The notes under the pieces were generated by a model. The model was not told where the DNA came from. It ran no database searches and worked only from the letters and a program-made list of their open reading frames with translations. 64,000 nt of DNA from Terrimesophilobacter sp044464485. Its GTDB lineage: Bacteria; Actinomycetota; Actinomycetes; Actinomycetales; Microbacteriaceae. Shown piece after piece: positions 40,190 through 50,127 of the stretch (the first letter of the stretch is position 1; the number at the start of each line of letters is the position of its first letter). Position numbers and translations under genes: made by a program. The stretch spans positions 124,001-188,000 of the forward strand of contig JBIQLG010000002.1 of NCBI GenBank assembly GCA_044464485.1, given 5' to 3'.

Positions 40190-42120
40190 CCTTCCCTCCC
40201 CAGATCCGCGCCGGCAAACTCGTCTGAACCGCCGTACATGTCCTCGATCAGGTGCGGTACTGTCGCCGCGAAGGAGGCGCGCTTGAGCTTCTGCGTTGCC
40301 GTGAGCTCGCCGTCCTCGTGGTCGAGTTCCTTGTGCAGCATCCGGAACTTGCGCAGCGACTCCACGCGCGCGAACTTTGTGTTCGTGGCACGCACGACGT
40401 CGGAAATGAGTTCGACGACTTCGGGTCTCGTGGCGAGGTCCCGGTACGTGGTGTAGTCGATGTGGCGCCGCACCGCCCAGTCTGCGACGGCATCGAATTC
40501 GATCTCGATGAGCACGGTGAGGTAGGGCCGGCGGTCGCCGATCACTATCGCCTCGCGCACGTAAGGCGAGGCCTTGAGCGAGTTCTCCAGCTCACTCGGC
40601 GAAATGTTCTTGCCGCCCGCCGTGATGATGATGTCCTTGATGCGGTCCACAATGCGCACGTGGGTTCCTTCTACCCACTCGCCCACGTCGCCGGTGTGCA
40701 GCCAGCCGTCGCGGTCCAGGATTTCCGCGGTCGCCTCCGGCTTGTTCCAATATCCGAGGAAGTTTCCCGGGTGTCGCGTAAGCACTTCGCCGGTGACCTC
40801 GTCGATGCGCAGTTCGATGCCGGGTTGTGGTTCGCCCACCGTCCCGACGCGCATCCGGCCCATCATGTTTGTGGTGGCCACCGCTGCGTTTTCGGTCTGG
40901 CCGTATGCCTCGTAGATTGGCACGCCGATTCCGAGAAAATACATGAGCACGTCCGGCGCGATGGGTGCCGCACCGGAGAGCGCGTGGCGCACCTTCGAGA
41001 GCCCCAGGTGGCGACGCAGGGCCCGCAACGCGAGAACCCATGCGACGAAATACAGTACGCGGGACGTGGCGGTGTGGTCGCCCCCGTTTCCGGCCCGCTC
41101 TCTCCCCACGGTCTGCGAGAGCCTCAATGCCATCCGGTAGCTCAGGCGTTTCAGCGGCGAAGCGTTCGCGGTTTTAATGACCACGGCGGTTTCGATTTTC
41201 TCCCAAATGCGCGGCACGGCGAACAGTGCTGTCGGTTGCACCTCCGCCAGGTCGGAGGTGACCGTATCGATCGACTCCGCGAAGTGGATGAGCATTCGCC
41301 GGTGCAGGTGCACCCAGTTGGTGATGGTGCGTTCCACGACGTGAGACATGGGCAGGTAAGAGAGCATGATGTCGCGGTCACTGAGGCCGATGCCGAAAAC
41401 ACCGGACTCTGCGCCGAAGCACCGCGTGCCGAACGACACGTTGGCAGCGCTGAGCATCGCGCCCTTCGCGGGGCCCGTCGTGCCGGAAGTGTAGATGATG
41501 GTGACGAGGTCTTCCGGAGTGCGGTCGGCATCCGCTTTCGCCAGAAGCCCAGCTGCGTCGCGACGGAAGTCGACGCCGCGCTGCACCAGTTCGTCGACGC
41601 TGATGAGACGCGCGTGATCCTCGGCGGAAAGCCCGCGGGAATCCAGGTACACGATCCACTCAAGGTCGGGGCAATCCTCGAAAACCTCGAGGGCCTTGTC
41701 CACCTGTTCCTGGTCCTCCGCCACGAGAACGCGTGAGCCGGAGTCTTTCAGCAGGTACCGGACTTCCTCAGCGGGGTTGGTCGGGTAGAAGCCGACGATC
41801 GCTGCGCGGAGCATCCCCGCCCCGACATCCGCGTAAAGCCATTCGGGACGATTGTCTGACTGGATCGCTACTCGATCGCCGGCGGTAACGCCCAGCGCGG
41901 CAAGACCGAAAGCGAAAGCCTCCGAGTTGTCGAGGTATTCCTGCCACGTGATGTCCTGCCAGATGCCGAATTTTTTCTCCCGCATGGCCACGGCATTACC
42001 ATGCTGTTCCGCGGCCGCTCTCAACAATCTCGGCATGTAGAGAATGTCGGTGCTCGCGTCAGGGACCGACGGGGTCGGGCCGGGAGCAGCCGTCAGGGGA
42101 GGGGGAAGCGGTTTCGTCAC
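40186..42120 (-). CDS. AMP-dependent synthetase / long-chain acyl-CoA ligase
   Basis: A 644-residue adenylate-forming enzyme that activates a carboxylic acid to its CoA thioester using ATP. The P-loop IIYTSGTTGPAKGAM, the YGQTE motif and GWLHTGDVGEW with the hinge region are present, and TAGGKNISPSELEN carries the C-terminal signature. Embedded between livG and livH, with GTGA and ATGA overlaps on both sides, so it is made in step with the importer. This suggests the imported compound is CoA-activated on entry. Confidence 0.88.
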   Translation of the reverse strand: MTKPLPPPLTAAPGPTPSVPDASTDILYMPRLLRAAAEQHGNAVAMREKKFGIWQDITWQEYLDNSEAFAFGLAALGVTAGDRVAIQSDNRPEWLYADVGAGMLRAAIVGFYPTNPAEEVRYLLKDSGSRVLVAEDQEQVDKALEVFEDCPDLEWIVYLDSRGLSAEDHARLISVDELVQRGVDFRRDAAGLLAKADADRTPEDLVTIIYTSGTTGPAKGAMLSAANVSFGTRCFGAESGVFGIGLSDRDIMLSYLPMSHVVERTITNWVHLHRRMLIHFAESIDTVTSDLAEVQPTALFAVPRIWEKIETAVVIKTANASPLKRLSYRMALRLSQTVGRERAGNGGDHTATSRVLYFVAWVLALRALRRHLGLSKVRHALSGAAPIAPDVLMYFLGIGVPIYEAYGQTENAAVATTNMMGRMRVGTVGEPQPGIELRIDEVTGEVLTRHPGNFLGYWNKPEATAEILDRDGWLHTGDVGEWVEGTHVRIVDRIKDIIITAGGKNISPSELENSLKASPYVREAIVIGDRRPYLTVLIEIEFDAVADWAVRRHIDYTTYRDLATRPEVVELISDVVRATNTKFARVESLRKFRMLHKELDHEDGELTATQKLKRASFAATVPHLIEDMYGGSDEFAGADLGREG

Positions 42121-42932
42121 TTGTACCCTCCGTTCAGTTCGTGAACCGCGCGCGGCTGGGGCTCACCGGCGCCACCCAGGTAGGCGGCGATGACAGCCGG
42201 GTCTGCCTGCACATCCTGCGGGGAACCGATGGCGATTTGCCGCCCGAAGTCGAGCACCATCACGCGGTCGGCGAGATCCATGACCAGTCGCATGTCGTGC
42301 TCCACGAGGATCATGGCTATGCCGAGCTCCGTGCGGATGTCCATGATGAACCGTGCCATGTCTTCGGTCTCTTCGACGTTCATTCCGGCGACCGGCTCAT
42401 CCAGCAGCAGCAGCCTCGGTTCCATCGCGAGCGCGCGTCCCACCTCGACGCGCTTCTTGATCCCGTACGGGAGGATGCCGACCGGCATGTGGCGCACCGA
42501 TGCGAGGTCCAGAAAGTCGATGATGTGCTCTACCGCGCGACGCGCGTGGACCTCTGCCCGGGCTGCGCGCGGTAGCCACAGGAACGCCTGCCACCACGGC
42601 GCATCGATGAGGTTGTGGCGCCCGAGAAGCAGATTTTCGAGCACGGTCAGGTTGTCGAACAATTCGATGTTCTGAAAAGTTCTGGCGATACCGCGCTGCG
42701 CTATGACGTCCGGCCGCACCCCCAGGAGCGACTCCCCGTCGAAGCGGATGCTTCCCTGAGCCGGCCGATACACGCCCGAAATGCAGTTGAACGTCGACGT
42801 CTTGCCCGCACCGTTCGGACCGATCACCGCGAACAGTTCGCCCGGGTTTACGTCGAAACTCACGTCGCTCAGCGCACTCGCGCCGCCGAACGCGAGGCTC
42901 AGGTTCGACACGGAGAGCAGAGGAGCTGTCAT
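42117..42932 (-). CDS. livG: Branched-chain-type ABC transporter ATPase (LivG-like)
   Basis: A 271-residue ATPase: Walker A GPNGAGKTS, the LivG-type loop GIARTFQNIELFDNLTVLEN, a signature region (GIKKRVEVGRAL) and Walker B LLLLDEPVAGMN. I chose the ATG at 42932 because it overlaps the livF stop (ATGA) and has GAGG at good spacing, rather than the GTG at 42941. Partner of LivF in powering LivHM. Confidence 0.88.
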   Translation of the reverse strand: MTAPLLSVSNLSLAFGGASALSDVSFDVNPGELFAVIGPNGAGKTSTFNCISGVYRPAQGSIRFDGESLLGVRPDVIAQRGIARTFQNIELFDNLTVLENLLLGRHNLIDAPWWQAFLWLPRAARAEVHARRAVEHIIDFLDLASVRHMPVGILPYGIKKRVEVGRALAMEPRLLLLDEPVAGMNVEETEDMARFIMDIRTELGIAMILVEHDMRLVMDLADRVMVLDFGRQIAIGSPQDVQADPAVIAAYLGGAGEPQPRAVHELNGGYK

Positions 42933-43708
42933 GACAGCCACCTCTTCTTCTTGGCGTAGTGCTTCACATCGCGAAGGGAACTTTCGCCCGTGCCGATGCC
43001 GAGGTAAAACTCCTGAATCGTTTCGTCATCGCGCAGTTGCGCGGCGGGCGCATCCATGACGGTACGGCCGTTCTCGAGCACGTAGCCGTGATCGGCGACA
43101 GATAGGGCCATGGCCGCATTCTGCTCGATGAGCAGAACACCGACGCCCTCGTTGTTGATCTCCACGACGAGGTCGCGAATCTGGTCGACAATTTTCGGGG
43201 CGAGGCCGAGGCTCGGTTCGTCAAGCAGCAGATATTTCGGCTCGGACATGAGCGCGCGGCCTATGGCGAGCATCTGCTGCTCGCCGCCGGAGAGGTATCC
43301 CGCGCGATCCTTGCGTCGAGCGGCAAGCACGGGAAAGCGCTCGTAAATACGCTCCATATTTCCGGCGATGGTCGAACCAGGGCGGGTGTGCGCACCGATC
43401 TTGAGGTTCTCTTCGACCGTGAACTCCACGAGAATCCTGCGGCCCTCCATGACCTGGCTTATACCCGCGCGCACGATATCGCTCGCGCGCGAGGAGAGGG
43501 GCACGTCATCGAGCGTGACCTGACCTTTGGTGATGGTGCCGCGGTGCACGTCAAGGAGACCGGTAATGGATCTCAGCAGCGTGGTTTTGCCAGCGCCGTT
43601 AGCTCCCAGAAGGGCCACAATCGAGCCAACGGGAATTTGGATGCTCGCTCCTCGAAGCGAAAGCATCACATCCTCGTAGACCACTTCGAGATTGCGGACG
43701 GCGAGCAA
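42929..43708 (-). CDS. livF: Branched-chain-type ABC transporter ATPase (LivF-like)
   Basis: A 259-residue ATPase: Walker A GANGAGKTT, LSGGEQQMLAIGRALM signature and Walker B LLLDEPSLGLAP. First gene of the operon. It begins with a TTG codon, supported by GGAG seven bases upstream and by the absence of an ATG or GTG near the conserved N-terminus. Confidence 0.88.
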   Translation of the reverse strand: MLAVRNLEVVYEDVMLSLRGASIQIPVGSIVALLGANGAGKTTLLRSITGLLDVHRGTITKGQVTLDDVPLSSRASDIVRAGISQVMEGRRILVEFTVEENLKIGAHTRPGSTIAGNMERIYERFPVLAARRKDRAGYLSGGEQQMLAIGRALMSEPKYLLLDEPSLGLAPKIVDQIRDLVVEINNEGVGVLLIEQNAAMALSVADHGYVLENGRTVMDAPAAQLRDDETIQEFYLGIGTGESSLRDVKHYAKKKRWLS

Positions 43709-43861
43709 AGAGAACTCCTCATCATTGAGTCATTCGATTAAGGATGCAATGAGTGGCCCGCAGAGTCAAAACGGTTGGAGGTTTCCGCATTTTGTTCATG
43801 TCCGGGCGCGCATAGACCGAGTTGTCTCTGGCCGGATTCCGCGTCCAATGTCGAACTCGCG

Positions 43862-45133
43862 CTAAACGCCGAGTTCCTGCACCCCCCACGCCTGTCCGTA
43901 GCCGCCCTCGGCCTCCGGCGCAGCCATGAGATCCAGGAACGGCTTCGCGTCGAACGCCTCGGGGCCGAGCACGCCGGAACCTGACCATACGCCCGTGGCA
44001 AGCAACTCAAGCGCGATGACGGGGTTCAGGGCAGTCTGCCACACGACGCACTGGCTCTCGTACTCTGCCATCGTCCACTCGTTGTCGCTCACGTGGTAGA
44101 GGTAGCTCGATCGTGGTGCGCCGTCGACACCGGTTCCGGTCACCCACACACCAGCACAGGTCTTACCGGTCATCCGGGGTCCGATCGTCGCAGGGTCGGG
44201 AAGCCCGGCGGCCACGACGTCCCGCGGCGAAACCATGACGGGGCCATCCGCCGAGCGCACCCGAACCGGCTGCGTCTTGTCGAGGCCCAGCTGGTTCAAG
44301 GTCTTCAGGATGCCGATGAATTCCTCGCCGAGCCCGTACTTGAACGTCACGCGCTTCGCCGGCAGCCAGCGCGGCATGAGCAGCACCTCTTCATGCTCGA
44401 CGTTGACGCATTCCACCGGGCCAATGCCTTCGGGGAAATCGAAAATCTCGGGCTCGCTGAACGGCGCAGTCGTGTACCAGCCGCGATCCTTCTCCCAGAT
44501 CACTGGTGGGTTCAGGCATTCTTCGATCGTGGTCCAGATGCTGAACGACGGCGCGAAAATCTCGTTGCCGGCCTCGTCTCGCACCACGAGGTTCGCTCCG
44601 TCGCGCACGGCGAGCTCGTCGACTTCGGTGAACAGGTGATCAACCGCGTAACGGGCGAAGACATCCGACATGCCCGGCTCGACGCCCATGCCCACGAGCG
44701 CGAGGCGCCCGGCCTTCTCCCAATCCGGGGCCTGCGCGAACTGGTCGTCGCCAAGCTTCACGCCGGTCTCTTCGTGCGGGTTCGTCGGATGCGGCTCCGA
44801 CAGGCTCATGGCCATGTCGAGGTAGTCCGCCTCTGCCGCGAGCGCGCCAGCGAAGATGGTCGGAACGAACTTCGGCTCGACCGCGTTCATCACGTGCGTG
44901 GCCCCGTGCTCCTTCGCGACCGCCGTGACGTCATCCGGACTTGACGCGTCGATTTTCGCGGCGACGAAGCGGCCGGCCTCGCCGGGGTGTCGCTCCGCGA
45001 CCCACGCCACCGTGGCTTCTGCACGCGCAAGGTCATAGTCGCTCACGATCATCAGTTCGAAAAAGTTGCGGCGAGCGGCGATCTTCGCGATCGCATTGCC
45101 CACGCCGCCGGCGCCGACCAGGAGGATTCTCAT
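43862..45133 (-). CDS. Saccharopine dehydrogenase family protein
   Basis: A 423-residue NAD(P)-dependent enzyme. The Rossmann loop is VGAGGVGNAIAKIA at the N-terminus, then VMNAVEPKFVPTIFAGALAAEADYLDMA and GMGVEPGMSDVFARYA. The C-terminal domain has KYGLGEEFIGILKTLNQLGL. Family members make or cleave saccharopine-type C-N bonds or related polyamine intermediates (carboxynorspermidine or lysine metabolism); the substrate is not determinable here. It is downstream of the ROK gene by 166 bases and on the same strand, but likely has its own promoter. Confidence 0.85.
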   Translation of the reverse strand: MRILLVGAGGVGNAIAKIAARRNFFELMIVSDYDLARAEATVAWVAERHPGEAGRFVAAKIDASSPDDVTAVAKEHGATHVMNAVEPKFVPTIFAGALAAEADYLDMAMSLSEPHPTNPHEETGVKLGDDQFAQAPDWEKAGRLALVGMGVEPGMSDVFARYAVDHLFTEVDELAVRDGANLVVRDEAGNEIFAPSFSIWTTIEECLNPPVIWEKDRGWYTTAPFSEPEIFDFPEGIGPVECVNVEHEEVLLMPRWLPAKRVTFKYGLGEEFIGILKTLNQLGLDKTQPVRVRSADGPVMVSPRDVVAAGLPDPATIGPRMTGKTCAGVWVTGTGVDGAPRSSYLYHVSDNEWTMAEYESQCVVWQTALNPVIALELLATGVWSGSGVLGPEAFDAKPFLDLMAAPEAEGGYGQAWGVQELGV

Positions 45134-45299
45134 GAACCAACGTTAGCCCGTATCCCGGGCAGAAACCTAGGGCGTGCTCTCCGGAATCCGTCGTCGTACC
45201 GCATTTTTTCTCACGATTCAGTCGCGCGGGGAGCAGCACTCAGACGATCACGGCATTCGCCTCGACCACGAGCGGCTCCACATGTTGGTCGTCCTCGGG

Positions 45300-46475
45300 C
45301 TACCCGAACGATGGAGGGTCGGACAGGAGGCGCGAGAACGCGAGCTCGGCAGCGCCGACCATCAGGATGTCGCTGCCAAGTTCCGCGGGAACGATGCTCA
45401 GCAACTCTGCGCTCGCCGCGAGCGGCCATGCCGCAAGAGACCGGTTCAGCTGCTCCGGCGCCGCGGCATGCAGCGCGGCAAGGAATCCCCCGAGCACAAT
45501 TCGCTCGGGGTTCAGGGCGTTGATGGCGTTGCGAAGCGCGATGCCGAGATAGCCCAGTTGGCGGGCGACTTCGCCGCGCACAGCATCCGACGGGGAATCG
45601 CACAGGGCACCGCCCAGCTGGTCGCTGTCGTCATCCCCGAGCCCCACCAGTTCCAGAAGCGGCGCACGTCGCACCTCCGTCTCCAGGCATCCGGTTGCCC
45701 CGCAGTGACACAGGATGCCGTCGCTGCGAACGAGCGTGTGCCCGAGTTCGCCCGCGTAGCCGGCCGTGCCGCCGAGAGGACGGCCGCCCGAAATGATCCC
45801 CCCGCCGATTCCGCTCGCGCCGCCGTTCAGGTAGATCAGGTTGTCGATTCCCCGGCCCGCACCAAAAGTACCTTCGGCGTCCGCGCCGGCCGTCGCGTCG
45901 TTGGCAACCTGCACGTCGAGCCCGAGCGCATCCCCGAGCATCCGCGCAAACGGCACGTCCGTCCAGCCGAGGTGCGGCGCGAGCCTCACCACGCCGTCCT
46001 CACGTCGCACAAGTCCGGGAATCGCGGCCCCGACGCCGACGACGCGGTGCCGCGACAGATCGATTTGGCCGGCGAGGTCGACGATGGTCGCAACGGCGGC
46101 CTCCACCGTGGTTTCCCCCACCGTTGCACGTCGCGTTCGCTGGAGTACCCGCCCGCCCAGTCCGACCACGCCGAGCGTCACGGCGTCGACCTCGGGGTTG
46201 ACGGCGATGGCCACCGGGTAATCGCTCGGACGCACGTAGCGGCTCGGCCGCCCGGCGCTTTCGCGGGCATCCGACTCCGCTTCCACGACCAGACCAGCCG
46301 ACACCAGCTCGGCGACGAGCGCAGCAGTCGTCGAACGATTCAGGCCGGAGAGTTCGGTAAGCCGCGCCCGGGGGAGGCCACCGGTGCGGTGCACCCCGGT
46401 GAGCACGGTCGACAAATTGTGAAGGCGAACATCCGCCGTGTGATTGCGCCCGGCCGCTCCAGGGGTTATGTTCAT
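45300..46475 (-). CDS. ROK family transcriptional regulator, probable xylose regulator
   Basis: A 391-residue protein. The N-terminal winged helix-turn-helix (RARLTELSGLNRSTTAALVAEL) is followed by the ROK sugar-kinase-like domain: a degenerate phosphate loop region, NDATAGADAEGTFGAGRG, and the zinc motif CHCGATGCLE. It probably binds a sugar and releases DNA. Divergent from xylA, with only 31 bases between the starts, which points to a xylose-responsive repressor (XylR type). ATG at 46475 without strong ribosome site; the leader may be very short. Confidence 0.85.
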   Translation of the reverse strand: MNITPGAAGRNHTADVRLHNLSTVLTGVHRTGGLPRARLTELSGLNRSTTAALVAELVSAGLVVEAESDARESAGRPSRYVRPSDYPVAIAVNPEVDAVTLGVVGLGGRVLQRTRRATVGETTVEAAVATIVDLAGQIDLSRHRVVGVGAAIPGLVRREDGVVRLAPHLGWTDVPFARMLGDALGLDVQVANDATAGADAEGTFGAGRGIDNLIYLNGGASGIGGGIISGGRPLGGTAGYAGELGHTLVRSDGILCHCGATGCLETEVRRAPLLELVGLGDDDSDQLGGALCDSPSDAVRGEVARQLGYLGIALRNAINALNPERIVLGGFLAALHAAAPEQLNRSLAAWPLAASAELLSIVPAELGSDILMVGAAELAFSRLLSDPPSFG

Positions 46476-46482
46476 GTCAACA
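46444..46482 (+). promoter_or_regulatory. Candidate xylA promoter and ROK operator
   Basis: TTGCGC (46444-46449), 17 bases, TATGTT (46467-46472). The -35 lies inside the coding sequence of the divergent regulator. TGTTCATGTCAACA at 46469-46482 has inverted TGTT/AACA arms and overlaps the -10 and the regulator start codon; it is a plausible operator for the ROK protein. Confidence 0.45.
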
Positions 46483-46506
46483 ACAAATACCCTACTGGAG
46501 TGCACC

Positions 46507-47709
46507 ATGGCAACACCGACAGTGGCAAAACCGACCCCCGCCGACAAATTCTCCTTCGGCCTGTGGACCATCGGCTACAACGGCACCGACCCCTTCGGCG
46601 GGCCCACGAGACCCCCGCTCGACATCGTCGAGGCGGTCACCCGTCTCACCGAGCTCGGCGCCTGGGGGCTCACCTTCCACGACGACGACCTGTTCGCCTT
46701 CGGGTCGACGGATGCCGCCCGCCAGAAGCAGATCGACCGCCTGAAGCAGGCCCTCGCCGACACCGGGCTCGTCGTGCCGATGATCACGACGAACCTGTTC
46801 AGCGCGCCCGTCTTCAAGGACGGCGGCTTCACCTCGAACGACCGTGCCGTACGTCGCTTCGCGCTGCGCAAAGTCCTGCGCAACCTCGACCTCGCGGCCG
46901 AACTCGGCGCAAAGACCTTCGTCATGTGGGGAGGCCGGGAGGGCGCAGAGTACGACGCAGCCAAGGACATCCGGGCGGCCCTTGAGCGGTACCGCGAGGC
47001 CGTGAACCTCCTCGGCGATTACGTGACCGACAAGGGTTACGACATCCGCTTCGCGATCGAACCGAAACCGAACGAACCGAGGGGCGACATCCTGCTGCCG
47101 ACTGTCGGCCACGCTCTCGCGTTCATCGAAACGCTCGAGCGGCCCGAACTTGTCGGAGTGAACCCCGAGGTTGGCCACGAGCAAATGGCCGGACTCAACT
47201 TTGCGGCCGGGATCGCGCAGGCCCTCTACCAAGGCAAGCTGTTCCACATCGACCTCAACGGCCAGCGCGGGATCAAATATGACCAGGATCTCGTGTTCGC
47301 GCACGGCGACCTGTACAACGCGTTCGCGCTCGTCGACCTGCTTGAGAACGGCGGGCCGGGTGGTGGACCTAACTACGATGGCCCGAGGCACTTCGACTAC
47401 AAGCCCTCCCGCACCGAAGACATCAGCGGCGTGTGGGACTCCGCCGCCGCGAATATGCGCAACTACCTGCTGCTCAAGGAGCGAGCGGCCGCATTCCGCG
47501 CTGACCCCGAAGTGCAGGCCGCGCTCGCCGCGTCAAAAGTGCCGGAGCTCTCTCTGCCGACGCTCGCGAGCGGCGAGACCTACGATGACCTGCTCGCCGA
47601 CCGCAGCGCGTTTGAAGACTTCGATGCCGACAGCTATTTCGGCGCGAAGGGCTTCGGATTCGTTCGACTCCAGCAGCTCGCAACAGAGCACCTCCTCGGC
47701 GCCCGCTGA
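46507..47709 (+). CDS. xylA: Xylose isomerase
   Basis: A 400-residue enzyme converting D-xylose to D-xylulose. Active-site residues visible: H58 and D61 in TFHDDDLFAF, metal ligands in EPKPNEPRGD and VGVNPEVGHEQMAG, and HIDLNGQ. Length matches the actinobacterial class I enzymes. The ATG at 46507 has GGAG seven bases upstream. Begins the xylA-xylB operon, six bases before xylB. Confidence 0.95.
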   Translation: MATPTVAKPTPADKFSFGLWTIGYNGTDPFGGPTRPPLDIVEAVTRLTELGAWGLTFHDDDLFAFGSTDAARQKQIDRLKQALADTGLVVPMITTNLFSAPVFKDGGFTSNDRAVRRFALRKVLRNLDLAAELGAKTFVMWGGREGAEYDAAKDIRAALERYREAVNLLGDYVTDKGYDIRFAIEPKPNEPRGDILLPTVGHALAFIETLERPELVGVNPEVGHEQMAGLNFAAGIAQALYQGKLFHIDLNGQRGIKYDQDLVFAHGDLYNAFALVDLLENGGPGGGPNYDGPRHFDYKPSRTEDISGVWDSAAANMRNYLLLKERAAAFRADPEVQAALAASKVPELSLPTLASGETYDDLLADRSAFEDFDADSYFGAKGFGFVRLQQLATEHLLGAR

Positions 47710-47715
47710 CCGCGC

Positions 47716-49134
47716 ATGGCACTCGTAGCCGGGATTGACTCGTCGACGCAAAGTTGCAAAGTCGTCGTCCGCGACGTCGAAAACGGCGAGATCGTCCGCA
47801 CCGGCCGCGCACCGCATCCGGGCGGCACGGAGGTTGACCCGGCAGCATGGTGGCAGGCGTTGCTTGACGCTGTGGCGGATGCCGGGGGCCTGCACGATGT
47901 CGCTGCGGTGTCCATTGCGGGTCAGCAGCACGGCATGGTGGTACTCGATGCCGAGGGGCGTGTCATCCGGCCCGCCCTCCTCTGGAATGACACCCGCTCG
48001 GCGCAAGCGGCCTCGGATCTGGTCGCGGAAGTCGGCGCGGACGAATGTGCGCGGCGCACCGGATCGGTGCCCGTGGCCTCCTTCACGCTCACGAAGCTGC
48101 GCTGGCTCGCCGACAACGAACCGGAGAATGCGGCCCGCGTGGCCGCGGTCGCCCTCCCCCACGACTGGCTCACCTGGCGGTTGCGCGGCTTCGGCCCGGC
48201 TGGGGACGGCTCCGTGGATCCCGCGCTCACCGAGTTGACGACCGACCGTTCGGATGCTAGCGGAACGAGCTACTTCGATCCCACGACCAACAACTACGAC
48301 CTTGACCTCCTCGCCCGTGCCCTGCGCCGCCCACATGACGGCATTGCGCTTCCGCGAGTGCTGAATCCTGGGGCCGCTCAGAGCGTCAAGCGCGAATCGC
48401 CGTCATTTGGCAGAGAACTTGTGGTGGGGGCGGGGGCGGGCGACAACGCGGCCGCCGCGCTGGGCCTCGGCGCGCGCACGGGCGACGTCGTCGTGTCGAT
48501 CGGCACGAGCGGCACGGTGTTTGCGGTGAGCGATTCGCCCGTGCGCGATGCAACCGGTGCGGTCGCCGGGTTCGCGGATGCCGCGGGCGACTTCCTCCCG
48601 CTCGTTGCGACCCTGAACGCGGCGCGCGTGCTCGACGCCGCAGCGAAACTTCTCGGCGTGAACCATGACGAACTCGGTCAACTCGCCCTCGCCGCGGAGC
48701 CCGCCTCCGATGGTCTGGTGCTCACCCCGTATTTCGAGGGCGAACGCACGCCGAACCTGCCGAACGCGACGGCGAAACTTACCGGCATGACCCTCGCCTC
48801 CACCACCCGGGAGAACTTCGCGCGCGCCGCAATCGAAGGAATGCTGTGCGGCCTCGCGGGCGGGCTCGACGCTCTCGAAAAGTGCGGCGTGGAGACCAGG
48901 CGCATTTTGCTCATCGGGGGTGCGGCCCAGAATCCGGCGGTCTCCCACATCGCCGCGCAGGTTTTCGAGCTGCCCATTTCGGTGCCCGAGCCGGCGGAAT
49001 ACGTTGCCGCGGGTGCCGCTCGGCAAGCGGCGTGGGCGCTCACGGGAGAACGGCCGGACTGGCCCGTCCCCATGGCGACGGATCCCAGGTCCGATTACCA
49101 TCCGGAAATTCGCGCCGCTTACGCCACGCGGTGA
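47716..49134 (+). CDS. xylB: Xylulokinase
   Basis: A 472-residue FGGY-family kinase phosphorylating D-xylulose to feed the pentose phosphate pathway. The N-terminal nucleotide fold starts with AGIDSSTQSCKVVV, the loop GQQHGMVVLD follows, and the catalytic Asp lies in GAGAGDNAAAALGLG. Six bases after the xylA stop. Length is normal. Confidence 0.93.
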   Translation: MALVAGIDSSTQSCKVVVRDVENGEIVRTGRAPHPGGTEVDPAAWWQALLDAVADAGGLHDVAAVSIAGQQHGMVVLDAEGRVIRPALLWNDTRSAQAASDLVAEVGADECARRTGSVPVASFTLTKLRWLADNEPENAARVAAVALPHDWLTWRLRGFGPAGDGSVDPALTELTTDRSDASGTSYFDPTTNNYDLDLLARALRRPHDGIALPRVLNPGAAQSVKRESPSFGRELVVGAGAGDNAAAALGLGARTGDVVVSIGTSGTVFAVSDSPVRDATGAVAGFADAAGDFLPLVATLNAARVLDAAAKLLGVNHDELGQLALAAEPASDGLVLTPYFEGERTPNLPNATAKLTGMTLASTTRENFARAAIEGMLCGLAGGLDALEKCGVETRRILLIGGAAQNPAVSHIAAQVFELPISVPEPAEYVAAGAARQAAWALTGERPDWPVPMATDPRSDYHPEIRAAYATR

Positions 49135-49168
49135 TCTCGGCGGGCCCGGACGCTCTATTGTCAGTAGC

Positions 49169-50053
49169 GTGAGTGCGCAGCGTGACAAGACCATCGGCGC
49201 GACGACGCAACTCGCGAGCCAGGCGAGCATTAACTTCGGCTCCTCGATCGCGGGACTGCTCATCCCGATCGTGGGTAGCGTCGTCGTCGTTGCGGTCCGG
49301 CAGCTCGTCACGGCTCTCGTTCTCGTGCCGATCGTTCGCCCCAGTCTTCGAGGGCACAATCTGCGCAGCCTCTGGCCCGTCCTCGCGCTGGGCGTCATTC
49401 TGGCCGGGATGAACCTCAGTTTCTACGAGGCCGTCGGGCGAGTCGGTCTCGGCATTGCCGTGACCGTCGAGTTCCTCGGGCCGCTGGCCATCGCGCTTCT
49501 CACGTCGAGGCGCCTTCTCGACGTCGCGTGCGCGGTGGGTGCGGGCATCGGCGTCTGGGTGCTCGCCGGCGCCGAGGGAGACCTGGATGCGCTCGGCATC
49601 ATCCTCGCCCTCGTCGCGGCAGCCGGATGGGCCGCATACATCCTCGTCGCCCGCACGGTCGCCGCGCGGTTCCGCGGGCTTGACGGTCTGAGTCTCGCGA
49701 GCATCGTCGCCGTGGTTATCATCCTTCCCGCCGCACTCGTGGTCGTGGACTACTCATCCCTCAATTGGTGGGTGGTCGGTCTTCTCGCCGCCACCGGCAT
49801 CCTGTGCTCCGCCATCCCGTACAGCCTCGACACGATAGTGCTTCGCCGGATTTCACCGCGCCTATACGCAATTGTCACGAGTTGCGCGCCCGTCATGGCG
49901 GCTCTGTTCGGATGGCTCGTCATCGGGCAGGAGCTGTCGCTGCCGCAAATGCTGGCGATCATTCTTGTGTGCGTTTCGGCGGCGACGGCCTTCGCCACGC
50001 AACGGGAGAGGCCCGTGTCAAAGATCGAGGTCGCCGCAACCCTGACGCAGTAG
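49169..50053 (+). CDS. EamA/DMT superfamily transporter
   Basis: A 294-residue protein with ten membrane segments in two EamA repeats (LALGVILAGMNLSFYEAVGRVG and the later IPYSLDTIVLRRISPRLYAI). DMT exporters remove amino acids or metabolites; RhtA-type efflux is a possibility. GTG at 49169 begins a compact N-terminus; a longer frame overlaps xylB. Convergent with the MscS-type gene, with a 74-base gap. Confidence 0.82.
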   Translation: MSAQRDKTIGATTQLASQASINFGSSIAGLLIPIVGSVVVVAVRQLVTALVLVPIVRPSLRGHNLRSLWPVLALGVILAGMNLSFYEAVGRVGLGIAVTVEFLGPLAIALLTSRRLLDVACAVGAGIGVWVLAGAEGDLDALGIILALVAAAGWAAYILVARTVAARFRGLDGLSLASIVAVVIILPAALVVVDYSSLNWWVVGLLAATGILCSAIPYSLDTIVLRRISPRLYAIVTSCAPVMAALFGWLVIGQELSLPQMLAIILVCVSAATAFATQRERPVSKIEVAATLTQ

Positions 50054-50127
50054 ACCGGCGGTGCGGTCGAACATCCACGCATCCACCAATCTCCTCACGC
50101 GGCGATGCGGCGCATTCTCGCACCTGC

